From Pyrinomonadaceae bacterium (lineage in GTDB: Bacteria > Acidobacteriota > Blastocatellia > Pyrinomonadales > Pyrinomonadaceae), in assembly GCA_014534425.1 (NCBI GenBank), contig JACVRN010000036.1:1-43280 (forward strand): DNA of 43,280 nucleotides, written 5' to 3'. The position numbers and the translations under genes were made by a program. Below the pieces are notes generated by a model. It made no database searches. It was given only the letters and a program-made list of their open reading frames with translations, and was not told the origin of the DNA. This document shows, one piece after another, positions 16,805 through 25,805 of the stretch; the first letter of the stretch is position 1; each line of letters begins with the position of its first letter.

Positions 16805-19633
16805 ATGAAGCGTGTGCAATTTCTAAAATTTGCGCCGACGCTCTTATGTCTCGTCGCCTGCTCTTTAATGATTTTGAGCGAAGGGCTGAGACAGGAAGCG
16901 TGCGCGCAGCAGAACGTCACGTCTGCGACGCTGTCGGGCCGCGTGACGGATGCGAATGAAGCTGCCATAGGCGGCGCGACCGTGACGGTCACGAATACAG
17001 GGACGAATCTCTCCTGGACTGCGACTACGGAAGTGGACGGGCGCTTTCGCTTCTCGTTTCTTCCGGCGGGTGATTACAGGCTGAAGGTAGAGCAGGCGGG
17101 CTTTGCGAATCTGGAGGAGAGCTTTTCGCTCAACCTTGGTCAAACGCTGGACGTGCAGCTCAAGTTGTCGCTCGCCACTGTGACGGGAAGCGTCAACATC
17201 ACATCCGATGTCCCGCTCATAGAAATGGCGCGCACTCAGGTTTCGGAAACGATTCAGCCGCGCGAGATTGATTCTCTTCCCCTTAACGGGCGCAACTATC
17301 TAGACCTCGCGTTGCTTGCGCCCGCAGTCTCGCGCACCAACACCGGCAGCAACCAGCGCTTTGCAGAAACCTCCGCCGTTCCGGGCACGGGCATCTCCAT
17401 AGCGGGCCAGCGCAATTTAAACAACAGCTTCATCATTGACGGGCTTTCAGCCAACGACGACGCGGCGGGCCTGGCTGGAACTTTCTATAGCCAGGAAGTG
17501 ATAAGAGAGTTTCAGGTAGTGACCTCCGGCGGCATAGCCGAGTTCGGCAGGACTTCGGGCGGCATAGTCAACATAGTCACACAGTCGGGCAACAACAGCT
17601 TTCACGGCAGGCTTTACGGCTTCTTACGCAACCAGCTATTGGACGCGCGCAACCCTCTGGCCGCAAACAAAGACCCGCTCACGCAGGCGCAGTATGGCGC
17701 AAGCTTCGGCGGCCCATTAAATAAGAACCGCACCTTCTTCTTCACCAACTTCGAGCAGACACGGCGCAATGACGTGAGCATCATCACAATCGCGCCCGCG
17801 AACGTCGCTGCAATCAATAGCAGGCTGGACTCCGCAGGCTATCAGGGGCCGCGCATCGTGACGGGCGCGGCTGCGGGCGGCTATGATGTGACCAATTTCT
17901 TTGCGAGGGTTGACCACAGGCTCACGTCTTCAAGTCTACTGACGGCGCGCTACAGTCTTTACGACATCTCAAGCATTAACTCTCGCACGGTCGGCGGGCT
18001 GAACGATATAAGTCGCGGGACTAATCTGAACGCACTGGATCAGACTGCGGCTGCGAGTCTGGTCACGACGCTTTCGCCCAAGAGCATGAACGAGGTGCGC
18101 TTTCAAATTACACGCAGCCGCCTTCGAGCGCCCGTCAATGATGCGGTCGGCCCCGCCGTTAACATTCAGGGTGTAGCGAGCTTTGGCACCGCTACGTTTT
18201 CGCCTCTGGCCCGCGCCACAGACCTCTTTGAGATAGTCGACAGCGTGACTGCCGAGCGCGGCACGCATTCGCTCAAGGGCGGAGTGGACTTGCTTTACAA
18301 TCGCGTTGACATTCTCTTCCCCGGAGCATTTCAGGGCGTCTACACCTTCTCCTCGCTCGACAACTTTCAGGCGGGCCGTTACGTGACCTTTCAGCAGGCG
18401 TTCGGCGCGCCCGGACAGTTTAAATCGAATCCAAACCTGGGGCTGTTAGTTCAGGACGAGTGGCGGCCAAGGAAGGATTTGACGATTAACGCCGGGCTTC
18501 GCTACGACGTACAGTGGCTTCCAAGTCCGATTGAAGCCGACACGAACAACTTCGCGCCGCGCATAGGATTGGCCTACGCGCCCGGCAATCGCAAGACTGT
18601 GCTGCGCGCGGGCTTCGGCATCTACTTTGACCGCATCCCGCTACGCGCCACCTCGAACGCCCTGCAACGAGACGGCGTGAAATACAAGGTCGCGGTTCTC
18701 TCTTTCGGACAGGCGGGCGCGCCCGCGTTTCCAAATGTGCTGACGGAATTTCCCGCGAATCTTTTGACGAGCATCACTACGATTGACCCTCGGATTCAGA
18801 ACAGCTACAGCGAGCAGGCGAGCCTTCAGATTGAGCGGGAGTTGAACTCGCTGACCTCCGTTTCCGTCTCTTACCTTCACCTGCGCGGGCTTCACATAAT
18901 CCTGTCGCGCAACGTGAACGTGCCCACGCTCTCTGCGGCGGAGGCCGCGCGATTGGGCGTTCCGAATCTGGGGCGTCCTGATTCACGCTACGCAAACATC
19001 TCGCGCTTTGAAAGCGTGGGCGACTCTTACTACAACGGTCTGACCGTCTCGCTCAACCGTCGCGCCTCTGACTGGTCTAGCATACGGTTCTCCTACACCT
19101 ATTCGAAGGCGATTGATGACGCGGGCAATTTCTTCTTCTCCGCGCCGCAGAATAATTTCGACATACGCGACGACCGGGGATTGTCCGACAACGACCAGCG
19201 CCACAAGCTCACAATAAGCGGCACGATTGAAACACCTGAGAGCAAAGACGGCTCGGCCTTTCGTCAGCTTCTGGGAGGCTTTCGCCTGAGCTACATCTTT
19301 ACTTATAGCTCGCCGCTTCCCTTCAACATTCAGACGGGAACCGACCGCAACAACGACACTACGATCAACGATCGTCCCGTCGGCGTGGGCCGCAACACGG
19401 GGCGGGGTTTTAATTTCGCTTCGCTGGATTTGCGCCTGAGCCGCAGGTTCATCTTGCGTGAGCGCTTTCAACTGGAAACGATTGTTGAAGCCTTCAACGT
19501 CCTGAACCGCGCGAACCTTCAACTGCCGAACAACATCTTCGGCACAGGCACCGCGCCGCTTTCAACCTTCAGGCAGCCCACAGCCGCAGGAGACCCAAGG
19601 CAGATTCAACTCGGCCTGCGCTTCAGCTTTTAA
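16805..19633 (+). CDS. TonB-dependent receptor with N-terminal carboxypeptidase-regulatory domain (Oar-like)
   Basis: Outer-membrane beta-barrel for active uptake of an unknown ligand. The frame is open from 16673, but the ATG at 16805 has GAGG 8 nt upstream and opens the signal peptide (MKRVQFLKFAPTLLCLVACS), giving 942 residues. Residues about 40-125 are a CarboxypepD_reg domain (SGRVTDANEAAIGGATVTV, then GDYRLKVEQAGF). The plug domain follows, with NGRNYLDLALLAPAV and NNSFIIDGLSAND. The remainder is a barrel ending in the usual C-terminal Phe (IQLGLRFSF). The sialidase-fold lipoprotein follows at 24 nt, so the two are probably an operon. The ligand is not evident; the Cys-rich neighbours point to a metal only weakly. 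Confidence 0.93.
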   Translation: MKRVQFLKFAPTLLCLVACSLMILSEGLRQEACAQQNVTSATLSGRVTDANEAAIGGATVTVTNTGTNLSWTATTEVDGRFRFSFLPAGDYRLKVEQAGFANLEESFSLNLGQTLDVQLKLSLATVTGSVNITSDVPLIEMARTQVSETIQPREIDSLPLNGRNYLDLALLAPAVSRTNTGSNQRFAETSAVPGTGISIAGQRNLNNSFIIDGLSANDDAAGLAGTFYSQEVIREFQVVTSGGIAEFGRTSGGIVNIVTQSGNNSFHGRLYGFLRNQLLDARNPLAANKDPLTQAQYGASFGGPLNKNRTFFFTNFEQTRRNDVSIITIAPANVAAINSRLDSAGYQGPRIVTGAAAGGYDVTNFFARVDHRLTSSSLLTARYSLYDISSINSRTVGGLNDISRGTNLNALDQTAAASLVTTLSPKSMNEVRFQITRSRLRAPVNDAVGPAVNIQGVASFGTATFSPLARATDLFEIVDSVTAERGTHSLKGGVDLLYNRVDILFPGAFQGVYTFSSLDNFQAGRYVTFQQAFGAPGQFKSNPNLGLLVQDEWRPRKDLTINAGLRYDVQWLPSPIEADTNNFAPRIGLAYAPGNRKTVLRAGFGIYFDRIPLRATSNALQRDGVKYKVAVLSFGQAGAPAFPNVLTEFPANLLTSITTIDPRIQNSYSEQASLQIERELNSLTSVSVSYLHLRGLHIILSRNVNVPTLSAAEAARLGVPNLGRPDSRYANISRFESVGDSYYNGLTVSLNRRASDWSSIRFSYTYSKAIDDAGNFFFSAPQNNFDIRDDRGLSDNDQRHKLTISGTIETPESKDGSAFRQLLGGFRLSYIFTYSSPLPFNIQTGTDRNNDTTINDRPVGVGRNTGRGFNFASLDLRLSRRFILRERFQLETIVEAFNVLNRANLQLPNNIFGTGTAPLSTFRQPTAAGDPRQIQLGLRFSF

Positions 19634-19657
19634 GTCGTAAGGAGAATTTTTAGAGTT

Positions 19658-20929
19658 ATGCTCAAACACAAGAGACACATCATAGCGGCCACGCTCGCCC
19701 TCGCGGCTCTGCTTACAGCCTGCGGCAGTAAAGGAACGAAGCGAGAACCGGTCGCAGACTTTTCCCAGCCCCTGAGGCTTTCGACCGCCAACACGGATGC
19801 GGCTGAGCCTGCGATGGCTGCGGCCAGCGACGGCAGCGTCTACGTCGTTTGGGTAGAGCACGGCGAGAAGAAGCAGGCGGACGTGATGCTGGCGAAGCTG
19901 GACGCGAGCGGCACGCCCGCGTCGCAGCCCGTGCGCGTCAACCAGCGCGCCGGAGCGGCTTCGGCCTGGCGCGGCGACCCTCCAACAATCGCCGTGAGCA
20001 AGGACGGCACAATCTACGTGGGCTGGACAGGGCGCTCTTCCGACGAAGGGCACGCGACGGACATATTGCTCTCCGCCTCGCGCGACCGAGGAAAAACTTT
20101 CGAGCCGCCTGTGAAGGTCAACGACGACAGCGCGCAGGTCGTTCACGGCATGCACTCGCTGGCCGTTGATGAAAGCGGCAGAATCTTTCTGGCCTGGCTG
20201 GACGAGCGCAACGTCAAGATGATGGATGAAAACGGCAAGCTGGACGAGCACAAGATGGAGGCCAATCGAGAGGTCTTCGTGGCCTCTTCCACGGACGGCG
20301 GTCGCACCTTCTCTCAGAATCGACTGGTAGCGCGCGAAGCCTGTCCCTGCTGCAAGACAGCTTTGACAATCAGCAATGATGGGCGCGTCTACGTCGCCTG
20401 GCGGCAGGTGCTTCCCGGCAACTACCGTCACATAGCCGTCTCTTCTTCGACCGATGGCGGACAGACTTTTTCCGAACCCGTCATAGCCTCGGACGACAAG
20501 TGGATGATTGCGGGCTGTCCCGTCTCTGGCCCGGCGCTTGCGACTACGGAAGCGAACGCCCTGCGTGTCCTCTGGTACAGCGCTGGCGAAGCTGGAGCGC
20601 CCGGCCTCTACTGGTCTGAATCAAGAGACGGCGGAAAGAGTTTTACATCTCGGAAGGGACTGACGGAGGGCGCGGCCTTCGGTACACCGCACCTGCTCGC
20701 GGGGCCGGGCAACACTGTGACCGCCGTCTGGGAGAGCAATCAAAAAGGGGCGTCGAAAATCGTCGTCGCACGGCTCGATAATGCCGGAGCGCCTGCGGTC
20801 ACGGAAATTCCAAGCCAGGGACAACTTCCCACAGCCGCCGCCACACGCGACCAGCTTTACATCGCCTACATAGCCAAGCAGAACGAGCAACGCGTCATCT
20901 GGCTGGTGCGAGCAAAAGCAGTCGCCTGA
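19658..20929 (+). CDS. Sialidase-fold (BNR/Asp-box) lipoprotein with CPCC motif
   Basis: 423-residue lipoprotein; the signal peptide ends at Cys22 in LLTACG. Four Asp-box motifs (SRDRGKTF near 141, STDGGRTF near 211, STDGGQTF, SRDGGKSF) define a beta-propeller of the sialidase/BNR type. The arginine triad of true sialidases is not obvious, so hydrolase activity should not be assumed. Unusual features are ACPCCKT at 228-234 and AGCPVSGPAL further on, a set of cysteines that could bind metal or form disulfides. It is probably translated from the same mRNA as the TonB receptor and may be its surface or periplasmic partner (inference). It ends at a hairpin shared with the convergent etfA. Confidence 0.85.
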   Translation: MLKHKRHIIAATLALAALLTACGSKGTKREPVADFSQPLRLSTANTDAAEPAMAAASDGSVYVVWVEHGEKKQADVMLAKLDASGTPASQPVRVNQRAGAASAWRGDPPTIAVSKDGTIYVGWTGRSSDEGHATDILLSASRDRGKTFEPPVKVNDDSAQVVHGMHSLAVDESGRIFLAWLDERNVKMMDENGKLDEHKMEANREVFVASSTDGGRTFSQNRLVAREACPCCKTALTISNDGRVYVAWRQVLPGNYRHIAVSSSTDGGQTFSEPVIASDDKWMIAGCPVSGPALATTEANALRVLWYSAGEAGAPGLYWSESRDGGKSFTSRKGLTEGAAFGTPHLLAGPGNTVTAVWESNQKGASKIVVARLDNAGAPAVTEIPSQGQLPTAAATRDQLYIAYIAKQNEQRVIWLVRAKAVA

Positions 20930-20958
20930 TTAGCGGTTTGCGAACGGATGCGACAATC

Positions 20959-20987
20959 GTAGGGGCAGGGCTTGTCCCTGCCCCTAC
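20959..20987. terminator. Bidirectional hairpin between convergent genes
   Basis: Perfect 12-bp stem (GTAGGGGCAGGG with CCCTGCCCCTAC) and a 5-nt loop, placed between the ends of the sialidase-fold gene and etfA. It can serve both strands as a terminator, but there is no strong T-run on either side. The same motif could instead be a member of a dispersed repeat family. Confidence 0.6.
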
Positions 20988-20999
20988 AGTTATAAAGTC

Positions 21000-21983
21000 T
21001 TAGGCTTTGAGCTTCTTTATCTCTTCCGTCAGAACCGGCACGGCTTCGAAGAGGTCGCCGACGATGCCGTAGTCTGCTATGTCGAAGATGGGAGCTTCGG
21101 GGTCTTTGTTGATGGCGACAATTGTCTGCGCGTTTTTCATGCCGACGAGGTGCTGGATTGCGCCGGAGATGCCGAGCGCTATGTAGAGCTTGGGCGCGAC
21201 CGTTTGACCCGAAGAGCCTATCTGCCTGTCAATAGGCAGCCATTCGGCGTCGCAGATGGGACGCGAGGCAGCTATGTCGCCGCCCAGTGCTGCCGCGAGT
21301 TGTTCCGCGATGGCGATGTTGTCCTTGCTCTTGATGCCCCGGCCTATGGCGACTATGACATCCGCCTTGGTGAGGTCTACAGCCTGCTTGACCTCCTGGA
21401 AAGGAGCCTCAGGCTTCATGCGGACTTCGCCGACTTCGAGCGCCATCGTCTCGACCTCGGCGTCACTGTCGCCGCGCGTGGCCTGATCGCCACGATACGC
21501 GCCGGACTGGAACGTAGCGAACACGGGCGGCTCGCCTTCAGCGACTACGTCAGCATCAATCTTGCCCAGGAAGATGCGGCGCGAAAATGTCACTTGCCCG
21601 TTTGCGACCTGCGCGCGAATGCAATCGCTGATGACGCCCTTGCCGAAGCGAGCGGCAAGCTTCGGCGCGTAGTCGCGTACAAGATAAGTGTGCGGCATCA
21701 CCACGTACTGTGGGTTCACGGCGCGCACCACTCGCTCCATAGCATCCGCGTAGCCGTCCGACGTGTAATCCTTGAGCTTCTCGTTCTCGGCGTAGATAAC
21801 TTTGCTCAACCTGTAGGCCGCAATCTCTTCGGCCAGCCCTTGCGCGCCAGAGCCGAGCAGCACGGCCAAGACTTCCTGCCCCAACTCGCTCCCTAGGGCT
21901 TGGCCCGCCGCAATCGCCTCAAAAGATGTCTTATTTAAAGTTCCCTCGCGCTGCTCCGCGAAGACTAGAATTCCGTTACCCAT
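21000..21983 (-). CDS. etfA: Electron transfer flavoprotein alpha subunit
   Basis: FAD-carrying subunit of ETF, which collects electrons from acyl-CoA dehydrogenases. 327 residues. An N-terminal ETF domain ([17 protein letters not shown]) is followed by a C-terminal FAD-binding domain with [19 protein letters not shown] at about 256-274 and [20 protein letters not shown] at about 291-310, both diagnostic. It lies 15 nt after etfB and ends the long fatty-acid operon. The pairing with thiolase and 3-hydroxyacyl-CoA dehydrogenase upstream suggests beta-oxidation or related acyl-CoA metabolism. Confidence 0.97.
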   Translation of the reverse strand: MGNGILVFAEQREGTLNKTSFEAIAAGQALGSELGQEVLAVLLGSGAQGLAEEIAAYRLSKVIYAENEKLKDYTSDGYADAMERVVRAVNPQYVVMPHTYLVRDYAPKLAARFGKGVISDCIRAQVANGQVTFSRRIFLGKIDADVVAEGEPPVFATFQSGAYRGDQATRGDSDAEVETMALEVGEVRMKPEAPFQEVKQAVDLTKADVIVAIGRGIKSKDNIAIAEQLAAALGGDIAASRPICDAEWLPIDRQIGSSGQTVAPKLYIALGISGAIQHLVGMKNAQTIVAINKDPEAPIFDIADYGIVGDLFEAVPVLTEEIKKLKA

Positions 21984-21998
21984 CCTGAACCTCTGTGA

Positions 21999-22775
21999 TT
22001 AGATTACCCTTGCTTCCGCGCGAAGTTTTTCGGCCAGTTCGGCGGCTCCTTTTTTGGCGTCGCCGCCGCCGAGGAACTGCGTCTGTTTGGTCTTCTGCGG
22101 GAAGTAAATCTTTTCTATGCGCTGGAAGGATGCGGCGCTGGTGCCTTCGCTCGAAGGCTGAACCTCTTTAATCTCCTTCTTCTTGGCCGCCATGATGCCC
22201 TTCAAAGTGGCGTAGCGAATCTGGCTGATGCCCGACTGAATCGTGAGCATAGCGGGGCGCGGCATCGAATACCATTGATACCAGCCGCTCTCAAGCTCGC
22301 GCTTGACTCGAAGCGCCTCATTGGAAGCGTCAACCTCTATGACGATGGTCGCGTGCGGCAATCCAAGAAGTTCCGCCATGATGACGCCCGTCTGCGCGAA
22401 GCCCTGGTCGTCCGACTGCAAGCCTGTCAGAAGCAGGTCTGCGTTCTCTTCGCGCACGGCCTCGGCCAGAATCTTCGCGGCGGCAAAGGGCGAAAGATTA
22501 TTGAGGTTGTCCAGCACTACGTGAATCGCGCGGTCAGCGCCACGCGCTAGGCCGTCCTTGATAACAGCCTTCACGCGCTGCGGCCCCATAGAGCAGATGA
22601 CGACCTCGCCGCCCCCGTGCTTCTCCTTCAAGCGCAAAGCCTCTTCCAGCGCGTAGCCGTCCGATTCATTGACCTCGTAAGAGATGTCGCCCTCTTCGAC
22701 CCAAGTTCCCTCTTTGTTAATTCGCAGAATCGCATCCTTATTAACGACCTGCTTCATGAAAACGATGATCTTCAT
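21999..22775 (-). CDS. etfB: Electron transfer flavoprotein beta subunit
   Basis: AMP-binding partner of EtfA. The start is the ATG at 22775 (MKIIVFMKQVVNKDA); an upstream TTG at 22784 lies in the palindromic repeat and is rejected. 258 residues. Family motifs include DGYALEEALRLKE, the ETF-beta signature region DQGFAQTGVIMAELLGLPH, and VKRELESGWYQWYSMPRPAM with QSGISQIRYATLKGIMAAKKK. It is separated from fabF by 84 nt that contain a palindromic spacer. It is probably cotranscribed with etfA. Confidence 0.96.
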   Translation of the reverse strand: MKIIVFMKQVVNKDAILRINKEGTWVEEGDISYEVNESDGYALEEALRLKEKHGGGEVVICSMGPQRVKAVIKDGLARGADRAIHVVLDNLNNLSPFAAAKILAEAVREENADLLLTGLQSDDQGFAQTGVIMAELLGLPHATIVIEVDASNEALRVKRELESGWYQWYSMPRPAMLTIQSGISQIRYATLKGIMAAKKKEIKEVQPSSEGTSAASFQRIEKIYFPQKTKQTQFLGGGDAKKGAAELAEKLRAEARVI

Positions 22776-22779
22776 AATT

Positions 22780-22857
22780 AGCAATCAGCAATCAGCCATC
22801 AGCAGTCAGCAAAATCAGGTTTGAAAGCTGATAGCTGACTGCTGATGGCTGACGGCT
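22780..22857. repeat. Long palindromic spacer with 7-bp tandem words (CAATCAG family)
   Basis: The left arm is CAATCAG, CAATCAG, CCATCAG, CAGTCAG; the right arm is its reverse complement with the same 7-bp period (CCATCAG, CAGTCAG, CTATCAG). The centre is AAAATCAGGTTTGAAA. It fills the fabF-etfB gap. Confidence 0.85.
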
Positions 22858-22859
22858 TC

Positions 22860-24101
22860 TCATTCTTCAAATCTCTTAAACAGTAGCGCCGCGTTTGTGC
22901 CGCCGAAGCCAAAGCTGTTCGAGAGCGCGTAGCGCACCTCCAACTCTCGCGGCTCGTTGGGCACGTAGTCCAGGTCGCAGTCCGGGTCTGGAGTGACGTA
23001 GTTAATTGTCGGCGGAAGCGTTTTATGATGAAGCGCCAGCACGGAGAAGACGCCTTCGATGCCGCCCGCCGCTCCGAGCAGGTGGCCCGTCATGGACTTG
23101 GTGGAACTGACGGCCACCTTGTAGGCGTGCTCGCCGAAAGTCGTCTTGATGGCGCGCGTCTCGAACTTGTCGTTATAAGGCGTGGAGGTTCCGTGAGCGT
23201 TGATGTAGCCAATCTCTTCCGGCTGCGCGCCTGCGTCATGAAGCGCCTTCTGCATGACGCGCACAGCGCCAGAGCCTGTCTCGTCCGGCATGGTGATGTG
23301 GAAGGCGTCCGCAGTCATGCCGTAGCCCACAAGCTCCGCGTAAATCCGTGCGCCGCGACGACGCGCAAACTCAAGCTCTTCCAGAATCATGAGTCCAGCG
23401 CCTTCGCCTATGACGAAGCCGTCGCGGTCGCGCTCGAAGGGCCTTGACGCGCCCTTCGGGTCATCGTTGCGCGTGGAGAGAGCGCGCATGGCCGCGAAGC
23501 CCGCGACGCTCATGGGCGTAATGGCGCTCTCCGCGCCGCCGCAAATCATCACGTCCGCATCGCCGCGCTGTATTATCTTGAAGCTGTCGCCTATGGCGTG
23601 CGCTCCGGCGGAGCAGGCCGTGGCCGTTGCGGAGTTCGGCCCCTTGGCTCCGTGCCGTATGGAGACCTGTCCCGCCGCAAGGTTCACAATCGCGGACGGA
23701 ATAAAGAAAGGAGAGACGCGGCCGGGGCCGTCATTCAAGAGCTTTTCGTGCTCGCGCTCAATAGCCCAGAAGTCTCCTATGCCACTGCTGATGTAAGTGC
23801 CGACCTGTTCGGCCATCTCGCCCGTAATTGATAGGCCGGAATCACGCAGCGCTTCGTCCGAGGCGGCTATGGCGTAGTGAATGAAAGCGCCCATCTTGCG
23901 CGCTTCCTTCTTCTCTATGAAATCGAGCGGGTTGAAGTCCTTGACCTCGGCGGCGATACGCACAGGAAACCTGGTCGTATCGAACTTCTGTATGTAGTCC
24001 ACGCCGCTACGGCCCGACATCAAAGCGGCCCAGGTAGTCTCTACCGAATTCCCAACGGGCGTCACAAGGCCAAGCCCTGTCACCACGACGCGACGTTTCA
24101 A
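22860..24101 (-). CDS. fabF: Beta-ketoacyl-ACP synthase II
   Basis: Condensing enzyme for fatty-acid elongation. The frame is open to a GTG at 24110, but AAGGAG lies 8 nt before the TTG at 24101, which gives the canonical N-terminus [17 protein letters not shown] and 413 residues. In this numbering Cys163 (TACSAGAHA) is the nucleophile. The two catalytic histidines are in [11 protein letters not shown] and [13 protein letters not shown], and [11 protein letters not shown] closes the protein. A palindromic spacer separates it from acpP upstream, and another separates it from etfB downstream. Confidence 0.97.
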   Translation of the reverse strand: MKRRVVVTGLGLVTPVGNSVETTWAALMSGRSGVDYIQKFDTTRFPVRIAAEVKDFNPLDFIEKKEARKMGAFIHYAIAASDEALRDSGLSITGEMAEQVGTYISSGIGDFWAIEREHEKLLNDGPGRVSPFFIPSAIVNLAAGQVSIRHGAKGPNSATATACSAGAHAIGDSFKIIQRGDADVMICGGAESAITPMSVAGFAAMRALSTRNDDPKGASRPFERDRDGFVIGEGAGLMILEELEFARRRGARIYAELVGYGMTADAFHITMPDETGSGAVRVMQKALHDAGAQPEEIGYINAHGTSTPYNDKFETRAIKTTFGEHAYKVAVSSTKSMTGHLLGAAGGIEGVFSVLALHHKTLPPTINYVTPDPDCDLDYVPNEPRELEVRYALSNSFGFGGTNAALLFKRFEE

Positions 24102-24118
24102 GATGAACACTCCTTGTT

Positions 24119-24216
24119 AAAAGTCTAGAGAGTCTTGGGAGTCTGGAGAGTCTAGAGAGGAAAGAAAGTCTCTTTGACTCTCTAGACTCTCCAGACTCTC
24201 AGGACTCTCCAGACTT
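24119..24216. repeat. Long palindromic spacer with 9-bp tandem words (AGTCTNGAG family), copy 1
   Basis: The left arm has four 9-bp words: AGTCTAGAG, AGTCTTGGG, AGTCTGGAG, AGTCTAGAG. The right arm is the reverse complement with four words. About 44-bp arms around GAAAGAAAGTCTCTTT, in the acpP-fabF gap. A shorter relative is at 30114-30171. Confidence 0.88.
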
Positions 24217-24460
24217 ATTTTCCTTTGTGCTGGTCAATGTAGTTGTAGGCGTCACGCACGCTCTGGATTTTCTCAGCGTCTTCGTCCGGGATTTCTATAC
24301 CGAACTCCTCTTCGAAGCGCATCACCAGTTCGACGGTGTCCAGCGAGTCAGCGCCAAGATCGTCAATGAAGCGGGCGTTGGGTGTGACTTCGTTTTCATC
24401 CACGCCGAGTTCATCAACGATTATCTGCTTCACTTTATTCTCGATCTCTTGATCGGGCAT
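24215..24460 (-). CDS. acpP: Acyl carrier protein
   Basis: Carries growing acyl chains on a 4'-phosphopantetheine arm. 81 residues, acidic, with the modification site [14 protein letters not shown] and the attachment Ser at residue 39. The usual length and N-terminus ([20 protein letters not shown]) confirm the start at 24460. It lies 34 nt after fabD; in most bacteria fabG would be between them. Confidence 0.98.
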   Translation of the reverse strand: MPDQEIENKVKQIIVDELGVDENEVTPNARFIDDLGADSLDTVELVMRFEEEFGIEIPDEDAEKIQSVRDAYNYIDQHKGK

Positions 24461-24494
24461 TTTCCTTTTGCTCCTCTGTAATTATTGGAAAACT

Positions 24495-25448
24495 TTATGA
24501 AACCTTCTCTGTTCCGGTTAAGCTCTCGCGCGAGGCGCTGAGGCTCCTGGCATCTTCGACATTCAGACAACGCACAGCCTTATCAATCTGCCGCACGAGA
24601 CCCGAAAGAACTTTGCCGGGGCCGACCTCTACGAACGTGTCCACGCCCTCCTGCACAAGATAGGTGACGGATTCGTGCCAGCGAACCGGCGACGAAACCT
24701 GCCGCACGAGCGCGTCCCTGGCATCATCGCCTTTTGTTATCGCCGCCGCATCCACGTTCGTCACAAGCGGCACGCGCAAGTCCTGAAAATCGAGCTTCTC
24801 TAAATCTTCAGCTAGACGCTCCTGAGCGGGCATCATGAGCGCGCAATGAAAGGGAGCGCTCACGTTCAAGCGTATGGCGCGCTTTGCCCCTCGCTCTTTC
24901 AAAAGCTCGATTGCTCTGTCAACCGCCGCAGCATCGCCCGCAATCACGACCTGATTCGCGGAGTTGATGTTGGCGGGCGAGCAAACCTCGCCTTGCGCCG
25001 CTTCGTTGCAGGCTTCCATGATGACGCCCAAATCCGCGCCCATAATCGCGGCCATAGCGCCTGAGCCGACGGGCGCTGCCTCCTGCATGTATCGCCCGCG
25101 CGCTCGCACAGTTCTGACGGCGTCCGAGAGCGAGAGAGCGCCTGCGGCCACGAGCGCGGAATATTCTCCGAGAGAATGGCCCGCCACAGAATCAGGCTTC
25201 GGAAATCCTGCCTCTTCCATAGCGCGAAGCGCCGCGATTGAAGTCGTCAAAATAGCGGGCTGCGTGTTCTCCGTCAGTTGCAGCTTTTCCGCAGGGCCGT
25301 TAAAGCAAAGATCGGAGATTGCAAACTGAAGCGCTGCGTCTGCTTCTTCAAAGACCCTGCGGGCCGCCCCGGATTGCTCCGAGAGGTCGCGCCCCATTCC
25401 CGGCGCTTGCGAGCCTTGGCCGGGAAAGATGAAAGCCACTTTGCTCAA
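24495..25448 (-). CDS. fabD: Malonyl-CoA:ACP transacylase
   Basis: Loads malonyl groups onto ACP. 317 residues from a TTG start at 25448 that overlaps the TGA stop of the preceding small gene (TTGA), so translation is coupled. GQGSQ at 10-14, the nucleophile Ser92 in GHSLGEYSAL, and the catalytic-His region SAPFHCALM are present. Length and motifs are standard. Confidence 0.97.
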   Translation of the reverse strand: MSKVAFIFPGQGSQAPGMGRDLSEQSGAARRVFEEADAALQFAISDLCFNGPAEKLQLTENTQPAILTTSIAALRAMEEAGFPKPDSVAGHSLGEYSALVAAGALSLSDAVRTVRARGRYMQEAAPVGSGAMAAIMGADLGVIMEACNEAAQGEVCSPANINSANQVVIAGDAAAVDRAIELLKERGAKRAIRLNVSAPFHCALMMPAQERLAEDLEKLDFQDLRVPLVTNVDAAAITKGDDARDALVRQVSSPVRWHESVTYLVQEGVDTFVEVGPGKVLSGLVRQIDKAVRCLNVEDARSLSASRESLTGTEKVS

Positions 25449-25795
25449 CGCGAAATCTCTCCGACGCTTCTAGGCTGAAGAGAGAAAGCGACCGTCTCAA
25501 ACTCGGAGCCTACGACGACCACTCTCTTCTGCGCCGTGTAGCCGTCAACCTTGACGACGACTCTATAATTGCCCGGCGAGAGTCCCTTGACCTTCACATG
25601 GCCGTTCCTGTCCGCTTTGCGAAAAGTAATCTCGCCCTCTTTGGGAATCACAGTCACGCAGGCATTCTTCAAAGGCCGCCCCTCGGCGTTCGTCACTTCG
25701 ATAAGCAAGCCCTGCCTGCTCGTCTGTGCATTTGAAATAAAAGCACAGGCGAGAAGGATGATGAAGAGAGCGCTGGTGCAGATTCTTCTTTTCAA
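25445..25795 (-). CDS. Small secreted protein with a carboxypeptidase-regulatory-like (Ig-fold) domain
   Basis: 116 residues. A signal peptide (about 1-23, ends NAQ) is followed by a single CarboxypepD_reg-like beta-sandwich: GLLIEVTNAEGRPLKNACV, then a KADRNGHVKVKGLSPGNYRV-type segment and VVVKVDGYTAQKRVVV. This is the prealbumin-like domain often found in front of TonB receptors or in surface proteins. It starts 10 nt after fabH and its stop overlaps the fabD start, so it is embedded in the fatty-acid operon at or near the place normally taken by fabD/fabG. The function is unknown; it is not an enzyme by appearance. Confidence 0.82.
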   Translation of the reverse strand: MKRRICTSALFIILLACAFISNAQTSRQGLLIEVTNAEGRPLKNACVTVIPKEGEITFRKADRNGHVKVKGLSPGNYRVVVKVDGYTAQKRVVVVGSEFETVAFSLQPRSVGEISR

Positions 25796-25805
25796 GCTCT
25801 TCTTT

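Noticed and set aside
19562..20431. Minus-strand open frame (289 residues) opposite the TonB receptor end and the propeller gene
   Set aside because: It covers parts of two well-supported genes on the other strand and has no recognisable domain.
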